This document shows positions 17,055 through 24,647 of a stretch of 64,000 bases of DNA, in pieces. This DNA is from Modicisalibacter muralis (GTDB lineage: Bacteria; Pseudomonadota; Gammaproteobacteria; Pseudomonadales; Halomonadaceae). The stretch spans positions 62,001 to 126,000 of the forward strand of contig NZ_FNGI01000007.1 in NCBI RefSeq assembly GCF_900102945.1, in the 5' to 3' direction. Made by a program: the position numbers and the translations under genes. Position 1 is the stretch's first letter. Each line of letters begins with the position of its first letter. Below the pieces are notes generated by a model. It had not been told where the DNA came from. It was given only the letters and a program-made list of their open reading frames with translations, and did not search any database.

Positions 17055-17563
17055 GATCCACCACCCGCCGGCTGCCCAGCGATCAGCGTGCCCTGCTCAG
17101 TCCCGATCAAGCACAGTTCGCGCTCGGCCTTGCGGCGGCGCACCAGCCCGGCCAACTTCCGACCGCCGGCATACACCCACCGGCGTAGCTCATTACATGC
17201 GCCTACCACATCGCCAGCGTTCAGCTTGCGCAAGAGAGTTGAGCGCATCAGCGCGTCCTCGCCAACGTTGTAGGTAAACGATGCAAGCGCGGCGCGGCGT
17301 GTGGGTGGCAGCACGACATCAACATGCTGATCGACGGCATCGAAGGCATCGCCCAGGTCGCCTGCTAGCAACTTATCGCACTCGTCATTGGAGAGCGTCT
17401 GACCCAGCTGCACACCCTGTGTATGTCCATCGCAGATCGTGGGAATACCCACCGGATCGAGATACGCCTCGTTGCTACGGCCTTCGAAGTGACTCACGGT
17501 CGCCGCAGCGATGGTCAGGGCGCCGCCGATAACCGGTATACCCAACCGCTTAATCAGACTCAT
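17051..17563 (-). CDS. Endolysin, glycoside hydrolase 24 (phage lysozyme), possible SAR type
   Basis: 170 residues. Catalytic triad E27-D36-T42 is visible in HFEGRSNEAYLDPVGIPT, followed by CDGHT, giving the E-x8-D-x5-T lysozyme pattern. The N-terminus MSLIKRLGIPVIGGALTIAAATV is weakly hydrophobic and Gly/Ala rich, as in signal-anchor-release endolysins of the P21/R21 type, which are held inactive in the membrane until the holin depolarises it. It overlaps the holin by ATGA. Confidence 0.93.
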   Translation of the reverse strand: MSLIKRLGIPVIGGALTIAAATVSHFEGRSNEAYLDPVGIPTICDGHTQGVQLGQTLSNDECDKLLAGDLGDAFDAVDQHVDVVLPPTRRAALASFTYNVGEDALMRSTLLRKLNAGDVVGACNELRRWVYAGGRKLAGLVRRRKAERELCLIGTEQGTLIAGQPAGGGS

Positions 17564-17811
17564 GTCGCGTCGCCCTCCTGAGCCGATCCCATACGCCGCT
17601 CATGCTCACGCTCATCCATCTGCAGTCGCCGCTTCTCGGCACGCAGCTTGCGGATGATCAGCCAGGTCTGCAGTAGCATGTACAAGCAGGTCAGCAACCC
17701 AGCGACCAGCGTCACCTGAGTCGATGGATCAGCCTGAGAGATAGCCGCCCAGCCGACACCCACCGGTGTTATGCGTGCCGCCTCGGTGACGATCATGGAC
17801 GAGTTGGACAT
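17560..17811 (-). CDS. Putative holin (small membrane protein upstream of endolysin)
   Basis: 83 residues from MSNSSMIVTEAARI (17811). One clear transmembrane segment (TQVTLVAGLLTCLYMLLQTW) at about 30-50 followed by a highly charged tail (RKLRAEKRRLQMDEREHERR). This fits small single-helix holins or pinholins upstream of SAR endolysins; a second hydrophobic stretch near residue 15 (ITPVGVGWAAI) is weak. It overlaps the endolysin by ATGA. A start at 17841 would add ten residues. Confidence 0.75.
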   Translation of the reverse strand: MSNSSMIVTEAARITPVGVGWAAISQADPSTQVTLVAGLLTCLYMLLQTWLIIRKLRAEKRRLQMDEREHERRMGSAQEGDAT

Positions 17812-17948
17812 GATGAATCCTGTGCGCTGTGGACTAGACATGGCGACACCTCGCGACGGGCGCGAAGATAGACCTGCAAGCAAAAGAAAGGGTGTCGCCC
17901 GGCCGAGGGGAACGGGAGCGTAGGGGAACGCAACCGGGCGACATAACA

Positions 17949-18023
17949 TGGAAGCAGGTCCCGGAATCGAACCGGGTACTCTGGGATATGAGCCCAGCGT
18001 CTTGACCGTCTGACCCACCTGCT
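17949..18023 (-). tRNA. tRNA with CAT anticodon (Met/Ile2-type), with encoded CCA
   Basis: A full cloverleaf reads on the minus strand: acceptor AGCAGGT/ACCTGCT, 3-bp D stem GTC/GAC with loop AGACGGTCAA, anticodon stem CTGGG/CCCAG with loop CTCATAT (anticodon CAT), variable AGTA, T stem CCCGG/CCGGG with loop TTCGATT, discriminator T and CCA at 17949-17951. Position 8 is G rather than the near-universal T, so it is atypical. It lies between the Q-position gene and the lysis genes, where Shiga-toxin phages also carry tRNAs. Charging with Met or Ile depends on modification and cannot be told here. Confidence 0.82.
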
Positions 18024-18192
18024 AGGCACCGGGCCGCACCCGGCGATTTGAATGCCCTCTCTTGGCGGAGCCGCTTTGAACGGAAAGGACACTCCAACGA
18101 AAACGCCCCGGCTACCGAAGTAGTCGAGGCGCAGAAATCACAAGCTTAGCTGAAAGGTAGCACCGAAGTAGCGCGAATACAACATATTGTGC
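18024..18192. other. Non-coding region between Q-position gene and tRNA, with late-promoter candidate
   Basis: 169 bases with no convincing gene. It holds the terminator at 18099-18131 and must contain the promoter and leader for the tRNA and late operon if the upstream gene is a Q-type antiterminator. Confidence 0.4.
18099..18131 (-). terminator. Terminator after the Q-position gene (tR'-like)
   Basis: Minus-strand hairpin: CGCCTCGACTAC, TTCG loop, GTAGCCGGGGCG (with G-T pairs), followed by a TTTT run. Stop of the late leader at this place is the situation relieved by Q in lambda. Confidence 0.65.
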
Positions 18193-18861
18193 TTACGCTG
18201 CGATTCTTGCCTGATCAGCTACCACATTGAGTAGTGCAGCTCGTGCCCGCCTAGCCGTATCCCGCAGCGCAACCACAGACCTAAACGGGCGTTGCTCACC
18301 TGGCGGCTTAAGTACCGCCAACCGCTTGCGCTGGGCCTTTGCATCGAATCGAACAGGTTTCAATCTCCACGTCGTATGTTTGAACGGTACATGTAAGGCA
18401 ACGCCATATCCTGCCATCGGCGCCCATCCCAGCCGCTGTAACAGCTCCACCTGGCGCTCCACCACCTGCGCCAGCGTCATCATGCGCGGCGACTGGCAAC
18501 CGCCCACCGGCTGGATCGCATAACCAGTCAACAGCAGCGCCATCTGCTGGCGCTCGCTCACATGCGCCAGCAACGCCTTCGACATCGTGCGCCAGCGGCA
18601 GGCATACCGGTATCGCTCGGCGGCCTGGCCGACATGATCGACGGTGCCGGTCAGTTCGCCTCGACCTTCACCCATCCCACCGATCGTACTCACCTTGTGA
18701 TACCCGACGTTCTGATGTCGCAGCCCGGTGCGCCAATCGATCTCGACCTCGATCAACTCACTCAGCGCTGCTGCCAGCAAGCGCTCCCTGCGCGCGCCTT
18801 GTGGCTCAAGCCGAATGAGGCCGAGCAGCTCATTGATACCCATGTCCTCAATGCGTCGCAT
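18193..18861 (-). CDS. Q-position protein, possible antiterminator, no recognised domain
   Basis: 222 residues, starting MRRIEDMGINELLGLIR after AAGAAGGGG. It is basic in the C-terminal half (KHTTWRLKPVRFDAKAQRKRLAVLK) and has no zinc-finger cysteines such as lambda Q carries. Recurrent patterns include LLTGYAIQPVGGC and LAQVVERQVELLQRLGWAPMAGYGVAL. It is the last gene of the replication arm and is followed by a terminator, then the tRNA and lysis genes, which is exactly the lambda Q context. Function is assigned only from position; a second start at 18843 is possible. Confidence 0.45.
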   Translation of the reverse strand: MRRIEDMGINELLGLIRLEPQGARRERLLAAALSELIEVEIDWRTGLRHQNVGYHKVSTIGGMGEGRGELTGTVDHVGQAAERYRYACRWRTMSKALLAHVSERQQMALLLTGYAIQPVGGCQSPRMMTLAQVVERQVELLQRLGWAPMAGYGVALHVPFKHTTWRLKPVRFDAKAQRKRLAVLKPPGEQRPFRSVVALRDTARRARAALLNVVADQARIAA

Positions 18862-19135
18862 ATGATCCCCTTCTTAACACAGGTTAAGCCATTGCTTTTC
18901 TTAACAATTCCTCGCTTGTCTCTCAAACGACCTATCTACTAGCCTGTTAAATACGGTAAGCAGCGGCCAAGGAAAGGCCGCCAGTTCAAGGATGAGCGTG
19001 GTCAGGATGACCGAAGCTTGGGAAAGGACGGCAGCAGGGGCAGGAAGCCACCCATGCCAAGGAATCCCAGAACGGCTTACCTTTATGCAGGAATAGTTAC
19101 CTGCAACCCGCCCGGCCACCTTGGCCGGGCTTTGT
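18862..19135. other. Non-coding stretch between Q-position gene and VRR-NUC gene
   Basis: 274 bases. No convincing gene. A perfect GCCCGGCCA-TGGCCGGGC palindrome near 19107-19131 could act as a terminator or a factor-binding site but has a poor T run on either strand. Several AACA/TTAAC steps near 18880-18910 may hold a promoter. Confidence 0.35.
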
Positions 19136-19657
19136 TTAGGTACCCTTCCGCCACACAGATCCAAACTGCATTTCCCGTCGATCGATGGTGCTCACGGTTT
19201 CTGGCCAACCCGCATACTCTTGAAGCACCGCCCGTAGCTCGAAGAAGCCCCGCGCCAGCACCGCGCAATAGCCGTGCCGTTCCGAGAGCGTCAGCCAGTC
19301 ACGCTGCGAATCGGACAGTCGAGCATCATTCGGCGGCATGGCCTTGAACTCCACCACCAGCCCCAGCCATCCACCGCGTCCACACAGAAAGATGAAGTCA
19401 GACACACCGGCCTTAGCACCCTGCGCCTTTAGCTTTGCGCCAGCCACGGCATCACGGTTGCCACCATTCGGCGGATGGAAGAAGGGCTCGTACAAACCGC
19501 CGACCTCGCTGCCACGCAGCGACTCGCCATGCAGCCAAGCCACCGCCGCAGCGTGCTCACGCTCCTCGAGCTGGCGCGGGTTCTTGCGCAGTGAGCCATC
19601 CTTATTGACTGAACGCTTACGGCGCGTGCCTTCGAAAGCCCGGTTGCTCCAACCCAT
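19136..19657 (-). CDS. VRR-NUC domain nuclease
   Basis: 173 residues. The PD-(D/E)XK core is seen as GAKAGVSDFIFLCGRGGWLGLVVEFKA at about 84-110 (catalytic D, E and K), preceded by a HPPNGGNRD helix-turn common to VRR-NUC proteins. Phage members act as Holliday-junction/branched-DNA or replication-associated nucleases. It overlaps the phosphatase gene by one base and shares its operon. Confidence 0.85.
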   Translation of the reverse strand: MGWSNRAFEGTRRKRSVNKDGSLRKNPRQLEEREHAAAVAWLHGESLRGSEVGGLYEPFFHPPNGGNRDAVAGAKLKAQGAKAGVSDFIFLCGRGGWLGLVVEFKAMPPNDARLSDSQRDWLTLSERHGYCAVLARGFFELRAVLQEYAGWPETVSTIDRREMQFGSVWRKGT

Positions 19658-20331
19658 CAGCCCGCCCTCCTTTGCTGCCAGGCCAGCACTTCGCGACCCG
19701 CGATCAGCGATAGCTTGCCGCCGGGCAGAAAGGCTCCGGTATCGAGGAATAGCACGTTACCCAGCCATGCCGGCTCGGCGACGATGGTATGCCCGACCAC
19801 CACCGCGTCGATGCCAGCCACTGGAGTCTGGTCCTGGCTCTTGATGCGTGAGCGACCCCAAACCAACTCCTGTTTGTACGCATGGCCTGCCAGTTCGATC
19901 AGTGACCAATCACCAGGTGGTTCGGCATGCACCATGCCGATGCGTTTTCCGGACAGCTCTACTTCTCGCGCATAGGGCAAGTATCGAAGTGCTTCGCCAA
20001 GGATCTGCTTCACCTCGGCCATGTTCTGGCTAAGCGCCCACGTGCCACCATTTATCATCCAGAGATCCGTGCTGCCATCGCCATTCAACGCGTCGTAAGC
20101 CAGCATCTCGTGATTGCCACGCACGCCGTAGAACCACGGCTCAAAAGCGAGTGAGAGGCAATCGAACGAATCGGATCCTCGGTCTATCAGGTCGCCGACG
20201 CAGAAAAGCCGATCGCGCTTCTTATCGAACTCAATCCGTGCCAATGCCTCTTCGAGCAAGCGAAGCTGGCCGTGAATATCCCCCACAAAGTAGTCACGTC
20301 CCTCAGCATTCTCTGAATGTCTCTCGATCAT
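19657..20331 (-). CDS. Serine/threonine protein phosphatase, lambda phosphatase (NinI)-like
   Basis: 224 residues of the metallophosphoesterase/PP2A-like family. GDIHGQ (about 18-23), GDLIDRGSDS (about 47-56), GNHEMLAYD (about 75-83) and VVGHTIV (about 173-179) contain all metal-binding motifs. Lambda NinI removes Ser/Thr/Tyr phosphates, and its role in the phage is not settled. The gene is in the replication/nin-type region, as in lambda. Confidence 0.92.
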   Translation of the reverse strand: MIERHSENAEGRDYFVGDIHGQLRLLEEALARIEFDKKRDRLFCVGDLIDRGSDSFDCLSLAFEPWFYGVRGNHEMLAYDALNGDGSTDLWMINGGTWALSQNMAEVKQILGEALRYLPYAREVELSGKRIGMVHAEPPGDWSLIELAGHAYKQELVWGRSRIKSQDQTPVAGIDAVVVGHTIVAEPAWLGNVLFLDTGAFLPGGKLSLIAGREVLAWQQRRAG

Positions 20332-20618
20332 CCCACTCTCCCTTGCTGGCGCTCCCAGCGCTGGTAGTCGGCAACGATGCGGTCGAGCATCGCCCGGGCC
20401 CGATCGTTGTGATCGATCTCGGCGCGGCTGGATACGCTACAGGCCGAACGAATGAAATCGGCAACGTCCTGCTCGCTATGCGTGCCATCCGGTAGCTGGC
20501 TGGTGCTCAGCCCATTGGCCCGCCGGCGGCGATAATCGAGATACAGCCGGAAGCGCGGGTTTCTCCCTACCGCCGCCGCGCGCTTGGATTGCGGGCCACC
20601 TTTGAGTGTCGACGTCAT
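20328..20618 (-). CDS. Small phage protein, unknown
   Basis: 96 residues from MTSTLKGGPQ (20618); a longer frame from 20672 is without ribosome site. Basic N-terminal half (KSKRAAAV-like, RFRLYLDYRRRR) followed by a helical acidic segment (SEQDVADFIRSACSV) and a C-terminal RMWERQQG-like end. It overlaps the phosphatase and the upstream membrane protein by four bases each, inside one operon. No family recognised. Confidence 0.6.
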   Translation of the reverse strand: MTSTLKGGPQSKRAAAVGRNPRFRLYLDYRRRRANGLSTSQLPDGTHSEQDVADFIRSACSVSSRAEIDHNDRARAMLDRIVADYQRWERQQGRVG

Positions 20619-20842
20619 GCCGCCTCCATCGCGTAATGTATGAACGCCTGGCTGACGAACCACCAGAGCCAATACACCGAGGCCAGGGTCAACCAGAAAA
20701 GAGCAGCGTTACCGAGCTTGAGCGCACGCGAGCCGATGAATGGCACCAGCAACAGCCAGGTGAGCGCGAACGGCATCAGGACGAACAGGTTCGCCCAGAG
20801 TGGGGCCGAGCCTGTGCCGAGAATCAAAGCCCAACGACTCAT
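20615..20842 (-). CDS. Small two-helix membrane protein
   Basis: 75 residues with two hydrophobic helices (ANLFVLMPFALTWLLLVPFI, and NAALFWLTLASVYWLWWFVS) and very few charges. Small membrane proteins in the replication region of lambdoid phages are often exclusion or host-takeover factors, but nothing specific can be said here. Four-base overlaps on both sides. Confidence 0.6.
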   Translation of the reverse strand: MSRWALILGTGSAPLWANLFVLMPFALTWLLLVPFIGSRALKLGNAALFWLTLASVYWLWWFVSQAFIHYAMEAA

Positions 20843-21501
20843 GCCGCCACCTCGTCGCTCACATCGCTACATATCCGCGCACGCTCGACGCGCCTGCGCA
20901 GTTCGGCACAGACGCCAGGCAAATCGCCGATGCAAGGGTCAGCGGTACGTTTGTATTCCTGTGCCGCCAGTTCGCCAAGCCCGTCGATCACCGCCAGCAA
21001 TTCCGCCTGTAGCTCGTCGTCGTGCTGGTTACGCAGTTGATTGATCGAAGTGGACAAGCCGTGCGTCAGTTTCTGGATGCGCCCAGGGCCGAGCGCCAAC
21101 GTTTCCGGCTGCACCGAGCATTCACGTTCTTGCTGCCCATCTTCGGGTAGCGCCTCCCCCTCGCCGGTTCCGGCCAGCGTCTCGTCATCGGGATTACCCA
21201 CATACCCAGGCGACCACGTCACCGGAGCATCGTCCTCTTCATCGGCGCTAACCATCTGCGCGCTTTCATCCGTCAGTGACCAGCACTCGTTCAGGTGCTT
21301 TTGCACCAGGCCGCGCCGGTTGAGTCCCGCCAGACATGGCCCCAGCGCGTTACCGGTGATCTCGACCAAGCCCGGCACTGTCGCCAACGCATTCTGGATG
21401 GACTCTCGCGGCAGGCTGCTATGCATTGAAACGGCGCCAGCCTCGAACAGCACATCGATGACTGACTGCTGCAGGTCGTTCAACTCCATTAGCTCACGCA
21501 T
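20839..21501 (-). CDS. Winged-helix-like N-terminus with acidic linker, unknown
   Basis: 220 residues. N-terminal about 80 residues look like a winged helix (LQQSVIDVLFEAGAV...GLNRRGLVQKHLNECWSLT). It is followed by an acidic, Glu/Asp-rich linker (SADEEDDAPVTWSPG) and a helical C-terminus (STSINQLRNQHDDELQAELLAVI). I know no named family; position suggests an early regulator or replication accessory protein. It overlaps the next upstream gene by eight bases. Confidence 0.5.
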   Translation of the reverse strand: MRELMELNDLQQSVIDVLFEAGAVSMHSSLPRESIQNALATVPGLVEITGNALGPCLAGLNRRGLVQKHLNECWSLTDESAQMVSADEEDDAPVTWSPGYVGNPDDETLAGTGEGEALPEDGQQERECSVQPETLALGPGRIQKLTHGLSTSINQLRNQHDDELQAELLAVIDGLGELAAQEYKRTADPCIGDLPGVCAELRRRVERARICSDVSDEVAA

Positions 21502-21832
21502 GGGCTACCTCCTCCCGCTCGATCAGCGCCAGCATTCGGCAACCCTCCTCGGTGAGCCGCAGCGTGGTTCGACCGCTGCGTTGCCCAGGCTCGCGCGAAG
21601 TGCCGGCCACCTCCAGCGCGCCAGCATCCATCAGCTCATGCACCCTGCCACAGGCTGCGCTCAGCGTGATACCGGCACGCTCGGCAATCTCGTTACGGGT
21701 CAATGCCACCATCGGACTGGGCATGGCAAGCAGCACGCTACGCTGCTGAAGCGATAACGCCCCGCTGTGCCAGTGATCCATGTAGGCGGTGCGCTTTACC
21801 TCGTTACCGCTCGGCGTTGCGATCGGCTCCAT
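21494..21832 (-). CDS. MarR-like winged-helix protein
   Basis: 112 residues. HTH pattern: VALTRNEIAERAGITLSAACGRVHELMDAGALEVAG followed by a wing (GQRSGRTTLRLTEEGCRML). This is the common DNA-binding fold of small phage regulators and replication accessory proteins. It sits between the P-like loader and a second winged-helix protein. Confidence 0.6.
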   Translation of the reverse strand: MEPIATPSGNEVKRTAYMDHWHSGALSLQQRSVLLAMPSPMVALTRNEIAERAGITLSAACGRVHELMDAGALEVAGTSREPGQRSGRTTLRLTEEGCRMLALIEREEVAHA

Positions 21833-21834
21833 GA

Positions 21835-22683
21835 CTACGCCCTCCCCGTTGCTGTTCTCAATGCCGCTAGCCCCTGGCTGGCGCTCATCCGATGCGGTAG
21901 CCCCTCAGCCTCGGCACGCAGGGCGGCCTCCTCGTTGCTGGCGCGTTCTGCCAACTCGGCCTGGCGGCGACGGGCGTCATGCTCCAGAGCAGCCTGGGGG
22001 CGCATCGCCGCACCGCGCGCCACCCGCTCGACGACACACTCGCGGCTGTTGCTCGCGTAGTAGTGCTCGAACTGCCGGCGGTGCTCGGCCAGTTGGTGAT
22101 AGCTGGCGCTGCGCAGATTGTGCAAATCCACATGCTCGGCAGCAGCGGCCACGGCCTCGTGCATGAACGGCTTGCCGGCAAATGCATGCTCCTGGACGTT
22201 GCGCCACGCCACCTCGATGCTGGGCAGACCCAACGGCTCCGGACGCAGACGGCACGCCTTCGCGAACAGCATCGGGCTATCCGGTGGCCACGCAGTCCGT
22301 CCCTGAGAAACGGCCTCGGCGGCGGCATCATTGAGAGCGGCCAGCCCGCACTGCACATGCGCCACGCTCAGATGTTGCAGGGCATGCAACCACTCGCCTG
22401 TAGCGTCAAAGCTCACCCACTCGCCGTTGAGGTTCTGCCCCCAGCCGCTGTCCACACATCGGCGGCGCCAGTGCGTCCCGTACAGTTGGCCCAGCGCATC
22501 GAACAGCCAGTCAACGGTTTCCGCCGTCACCGGCGACAAACTCCCCGTCGTAGACCCGCCCTGCTCCGCCTGGCGGTGCCGAGTCTTGGTCGCGGCGTTG
22601 CTGTTCAGCGAGGCGACGAGCTTCTGCGGCGCTGACGTTGGCGAATCGCTGGCGCTGTCCAGCAGCTGGCTGACGGTTTCCAT
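21835..22683 (-). CDS. Phage replication protein P-like (helicase loader)
   Basis: 282 residues from METVSQLLDSASD with GGAGGT seven bases before (22683). Motifs of the P family: WLFDALGQLYGTHWRRRCV, then GRTAWPPDSPMLFAKACRLRPEP (W-PP-x-F-x-C pattern), then KPFMHEAVAAAAEH and LAEHRRQFEHYY. P proteins bring the host DnaB helicase to the phage origin. The first 60 residues are low-complexity and overlap the end of the O-like gene by 173 bases. Confidence 0.8.
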   Translation of the reverse strand: METVSQLLDSASDSPTSAPQKLVASLNSNAATKTRHRQAEQGGSTTGSLSPVTAETVDWLFDALGQLYGTHWRRRCVDSGWGQNLNGEWVSFDATGEWLHALQHLSVAHVQCGLAALNDAAAEAVSQGRTAWPPDSPMLFAKACRLRPEPLGLPSIEVAWRNVQEHAFAGKPFMHEAVAAAAEHVDLHNLRSASYHQLAEHRRQFEHYYASNSRECVVERVARGAAMRPQAALEHDARRRQAELAERASNEEAALRAEAEGLPHRMSASQGLAALRTATGRA

Positions 22684-23449
22684 GGGCACCTCCGGTGGGC
22701 TGTTGGGCTTGCTGGCGCTGGTCGTTGCGGATCCAGTCGACGAGTTTGGCAGTCCACGCCATGGCACCGTGACGCCGGCTCGGCTGGTCCGCATGGTGGG
22801 CAGTGAACTTGGCCAGCTGGTGCGTGGCCGGCTGGGTGTCGGCAGGCAGACCGGCACGCTGGCAGGCGGCGGCCAGGTGCTCGGGGTCGGGTTGCCAGTC
22901 CAGCGGCATCGGATACTGGCGCTCGGTCGTCGGTAACGGCTCGCCGTCATCGGTGCGTCTTGCCGCTTGCTCGAAAATCGACTCGCCCGCGCCAGAGTGA
23001 GAGGAGGTTAAGGGTCTAGTGGTAGATTCAAGGGGTGACACGGGTGACACCCTCCCCCTGACACGGGTGACACCCTCCCCTGTCAATTTGTCACCCTCGT
23101 AGGGTGTCAGGTTGTCACCCTCCCCTGATTGGGCAGATATAGTAGGGGTGACAGATTGACACCCTCCCCCAACGGTCAATCGATAGCGATTCGACTGCTG
23201 CCGACCGTTCGCCGCCTGGCGTTGCTGAACGGTGAGTAGCCCGCGCGTTTCGAGCACATCGACGGCTCGCTGAACGCTACGTCTGGAACAGCCCATCTCA
23301 AGTGCCATGGTGCCGATGGATGGCCAACAGACATGCGACTCGTCGGCATAGTCCGCCAGCAACATCAGCGCCAGCCGGGAAGGCGTCTTCACGTCGTCGG
23401 GCAACGTCTTCAGGGATTGGCGTGCCCAATGCATGGCAGCGAGGCTCAT
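22511..23449 (-). CDS. Phage replication initiator O-like, with origin repeats inside the gene
   Basis: 312 residues. N-terminal winged-helix (PSRLALMLLADYADE, IGTMALEMGCSRRSVQRAVDVLETRGLL), then a low-complexity linker (about residues 95-145) that is encoded by the iteron array at 23032-23170, then a C-terminal domain PLDWQPDPEHLAAAC...KFTAHHADQPSRR, similar to the P-interaction/DnaT-like domain. In lambda O, the origin iterons are also inside the gene between the two domains. The start overlaps the PP-loop gene by ATGA. Confidence 0.88.
   Translation of the reverse strand: MSLAAMHWARQSLKTLPDDVKTPSRLALMLLADYADESHVCWPSIGTMALEMGCSRRSVQRAVDVLETRGLLTVQQRQAANGRQQSNRYRLTVGGGCQSVTPTISAQSGEGDNLTPYEGDKLTGEGVTRVRGRVSPVSPLESTTRPLTSSHSGAGESIFEQAARRTDDGEPLPTTERQYPMPLDWQPDPEHLAAACQRAGLPADTQPATHQLAKFTAHHADQPSRRHGAMAWTAKLVDWIRNDQRQQAQQPTGGAHGNRQPAAGQRQRFANVSAAEARRLAEQQRRDQDSAPPGGAGRVYDGEFVAGDGGNR
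23032..23170. repeat. Iteron array, probable prophage replication origin
   Basis: About seven copies of GGGTGACA or its complement TGTCACCC: 23032-23040, 23042-23049, 23065-23072, 23089-23096, 23102-23109 (variant GGGTGTCA), 23113-23120, 23145-23153 and a TGACACCC at 23158-23164. Several are extended by CTCCCC. They lie within the O-like gene between its two domains, as lambda ori does. Confidence 0.85.
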
Positions 23450-24315
23450 GGCGCCACCACGCTTGCCAGCTCGGCTCGCTGCTCACAACCAACGCACAAA
23501 GGCAGGAAGCCTTGGCGGTTGTACTTGAAATCGTCGTCGCGCCCTTCCCATCCGTTCGTTCGCCCATGCTTGGCAAGCACAGCTTGCTCGAGCCGGTGGA
23601 TGCGATCGGCAACGTCCGGGTACCAGTACGCGATCTCTGCTAACTCGCCGCGGTGGGCAAAAGCACCGCACAGGCACTCGCCGCTCATGCAAAGCTTTTC
23701 CTTCACCGGGCTTCGCGGCAATTCACAGGCGGCCATGTAGTCGTGCTGGTCTTGGCTGGTCACGTTTATCATCGGAGCGACCCAGACCTGGCCACCAGAC
23801 ACGACGTTGACCTCTCGCACTGTTCCCATGCGCCGAGTGGATTCCTCGCGGCGCACGCCGGTGATTAGCATCACCTTGTTGCCACGTTTCCCGCGATAAT
23901 CACGCACCAGCCGCTCCACCTGTCGCCCTTTGAGGCGGGTGTACATGAACTGGTGAGCGGGTCCGCCCGGAAAGCCATGCTCGAGGATGATTTCCTCGTA
24001 GACTTGCGGGTTCGGGGTTCCGTTGGCATAGGTGTTTTCGCTGGCCCGGTATATCTGCAGTGGCCACTTGTAGTGTCCGCAAACGTCCTTCACGAACTGC
24101 TGAGTTTCAGGAATGCCTATGCCAGTATCGATATGAGCGACACCGGTCAGCCGTTCGCCCAAGATTTCGGCGGCCATATGGGTGCAGGTCAGCGAGTCAT
24201 GCCCACCGGAAAACAACGCAAACACGGCTGCCGGCTGATACTGCTCGATTGCGGTTTCGAGAATTCGGCTCGCCTCGCTGCGCAGAGCTTCGAGTCGAGG
24301 CACACGCGTGCTCAT
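23446..24315 (-). CDS. PP-loop ATPase of the PAPS-reductase family
   Basis: 289 residues. The PP-loop SGGHDS is at residues 36-41, then HIDTGIGIPET (61-71) as in PAPS reductase/DndC-like enzymes, and GVRREES near 153-159 is the second family motif. Cysteines C209, C214/C216, C274 and C277 could bind an iron-sulfur cluster. Such proteins occur in many phages next to replication genes. Activity could be sulfur transfer to nucleotides or sulfate reduction, and cannot be decided. It is part of the early operon, overlapping both neighbours by four bases. Confidence 0.8.
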   Translation of the reverse strand: MSTRVPRLEALRSEASRILETAIEQYQPAAVFALFSGGHDSLTCTHMAAEILGERLTGVAHIDTGIGIPETQQFVKDVCGHYKWPLQIYRASENTYANGTPNPQVYEEIILEHGFPGGPAHQFMYTRLKGRQVERLVRDYRGKRGNKVMLITGVRREESTRRMGTVREVNVVSGGQVWVAPMINVTSQDQHDYMAACELPRSPVKEKLCMSGECLCGAFAHRGELAEIAYWYPDVADRIHRLEQAVLAKHGRTNGWEGRDDDFKYNRQGFLPLCVGCEQRAELASVVAP

Positions 24316-24647
24316 ACCCCACCCTCCTCGCGCGCCATCTGCGCCGCTTCGTCATGAACCACTGCCCTGCCCCGATGCCAGGCACTGCTACCCAATTCAT
24401 CGGCACCCAGCGCCAGCTCGACCGGCTTGCGCGCCTCGATGACCGCCCGGGCGCGATGCCACTCGGCGCAGGCGCTGTGATACCCGATGCATGACTCCCT
24501 TAATTCATGGCGCGTATCGACCCGCGCATTGATCGCCCGATTGGCGCGCTCGCAGATGGCGGCCAGTTGCCAATTATCGAGCCGTTCCGGGTGCTGACCA
24601 CTCTTGGGTGCTGCCTTACGCTTGCGTGTTGCGGTAACGGTCGTCAT
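24312..24647 (-). CDS. Small phage protein, unknown
   Basis: 111 residues. Lys/Arg-rich N-terminus (TATRKRKAAPKSG) followed by helices with conserved-looking LAAICERANRAINARV and CAEWHRARAVIEARKPVELAL. No named family. It overlaps both neighbours by four bases and lies in the early leftward operon. Confidence 0.55.
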   Translation of the reverse strand: MTTVTATRKRKAAPKSGQHPERLDNWQLAAICERANRAINARVDTRHELRESCIGYHSACAEWHRARAVIEARKPVELALGADELGSSAWHRGRAVVHDEAAQMAREEGGV

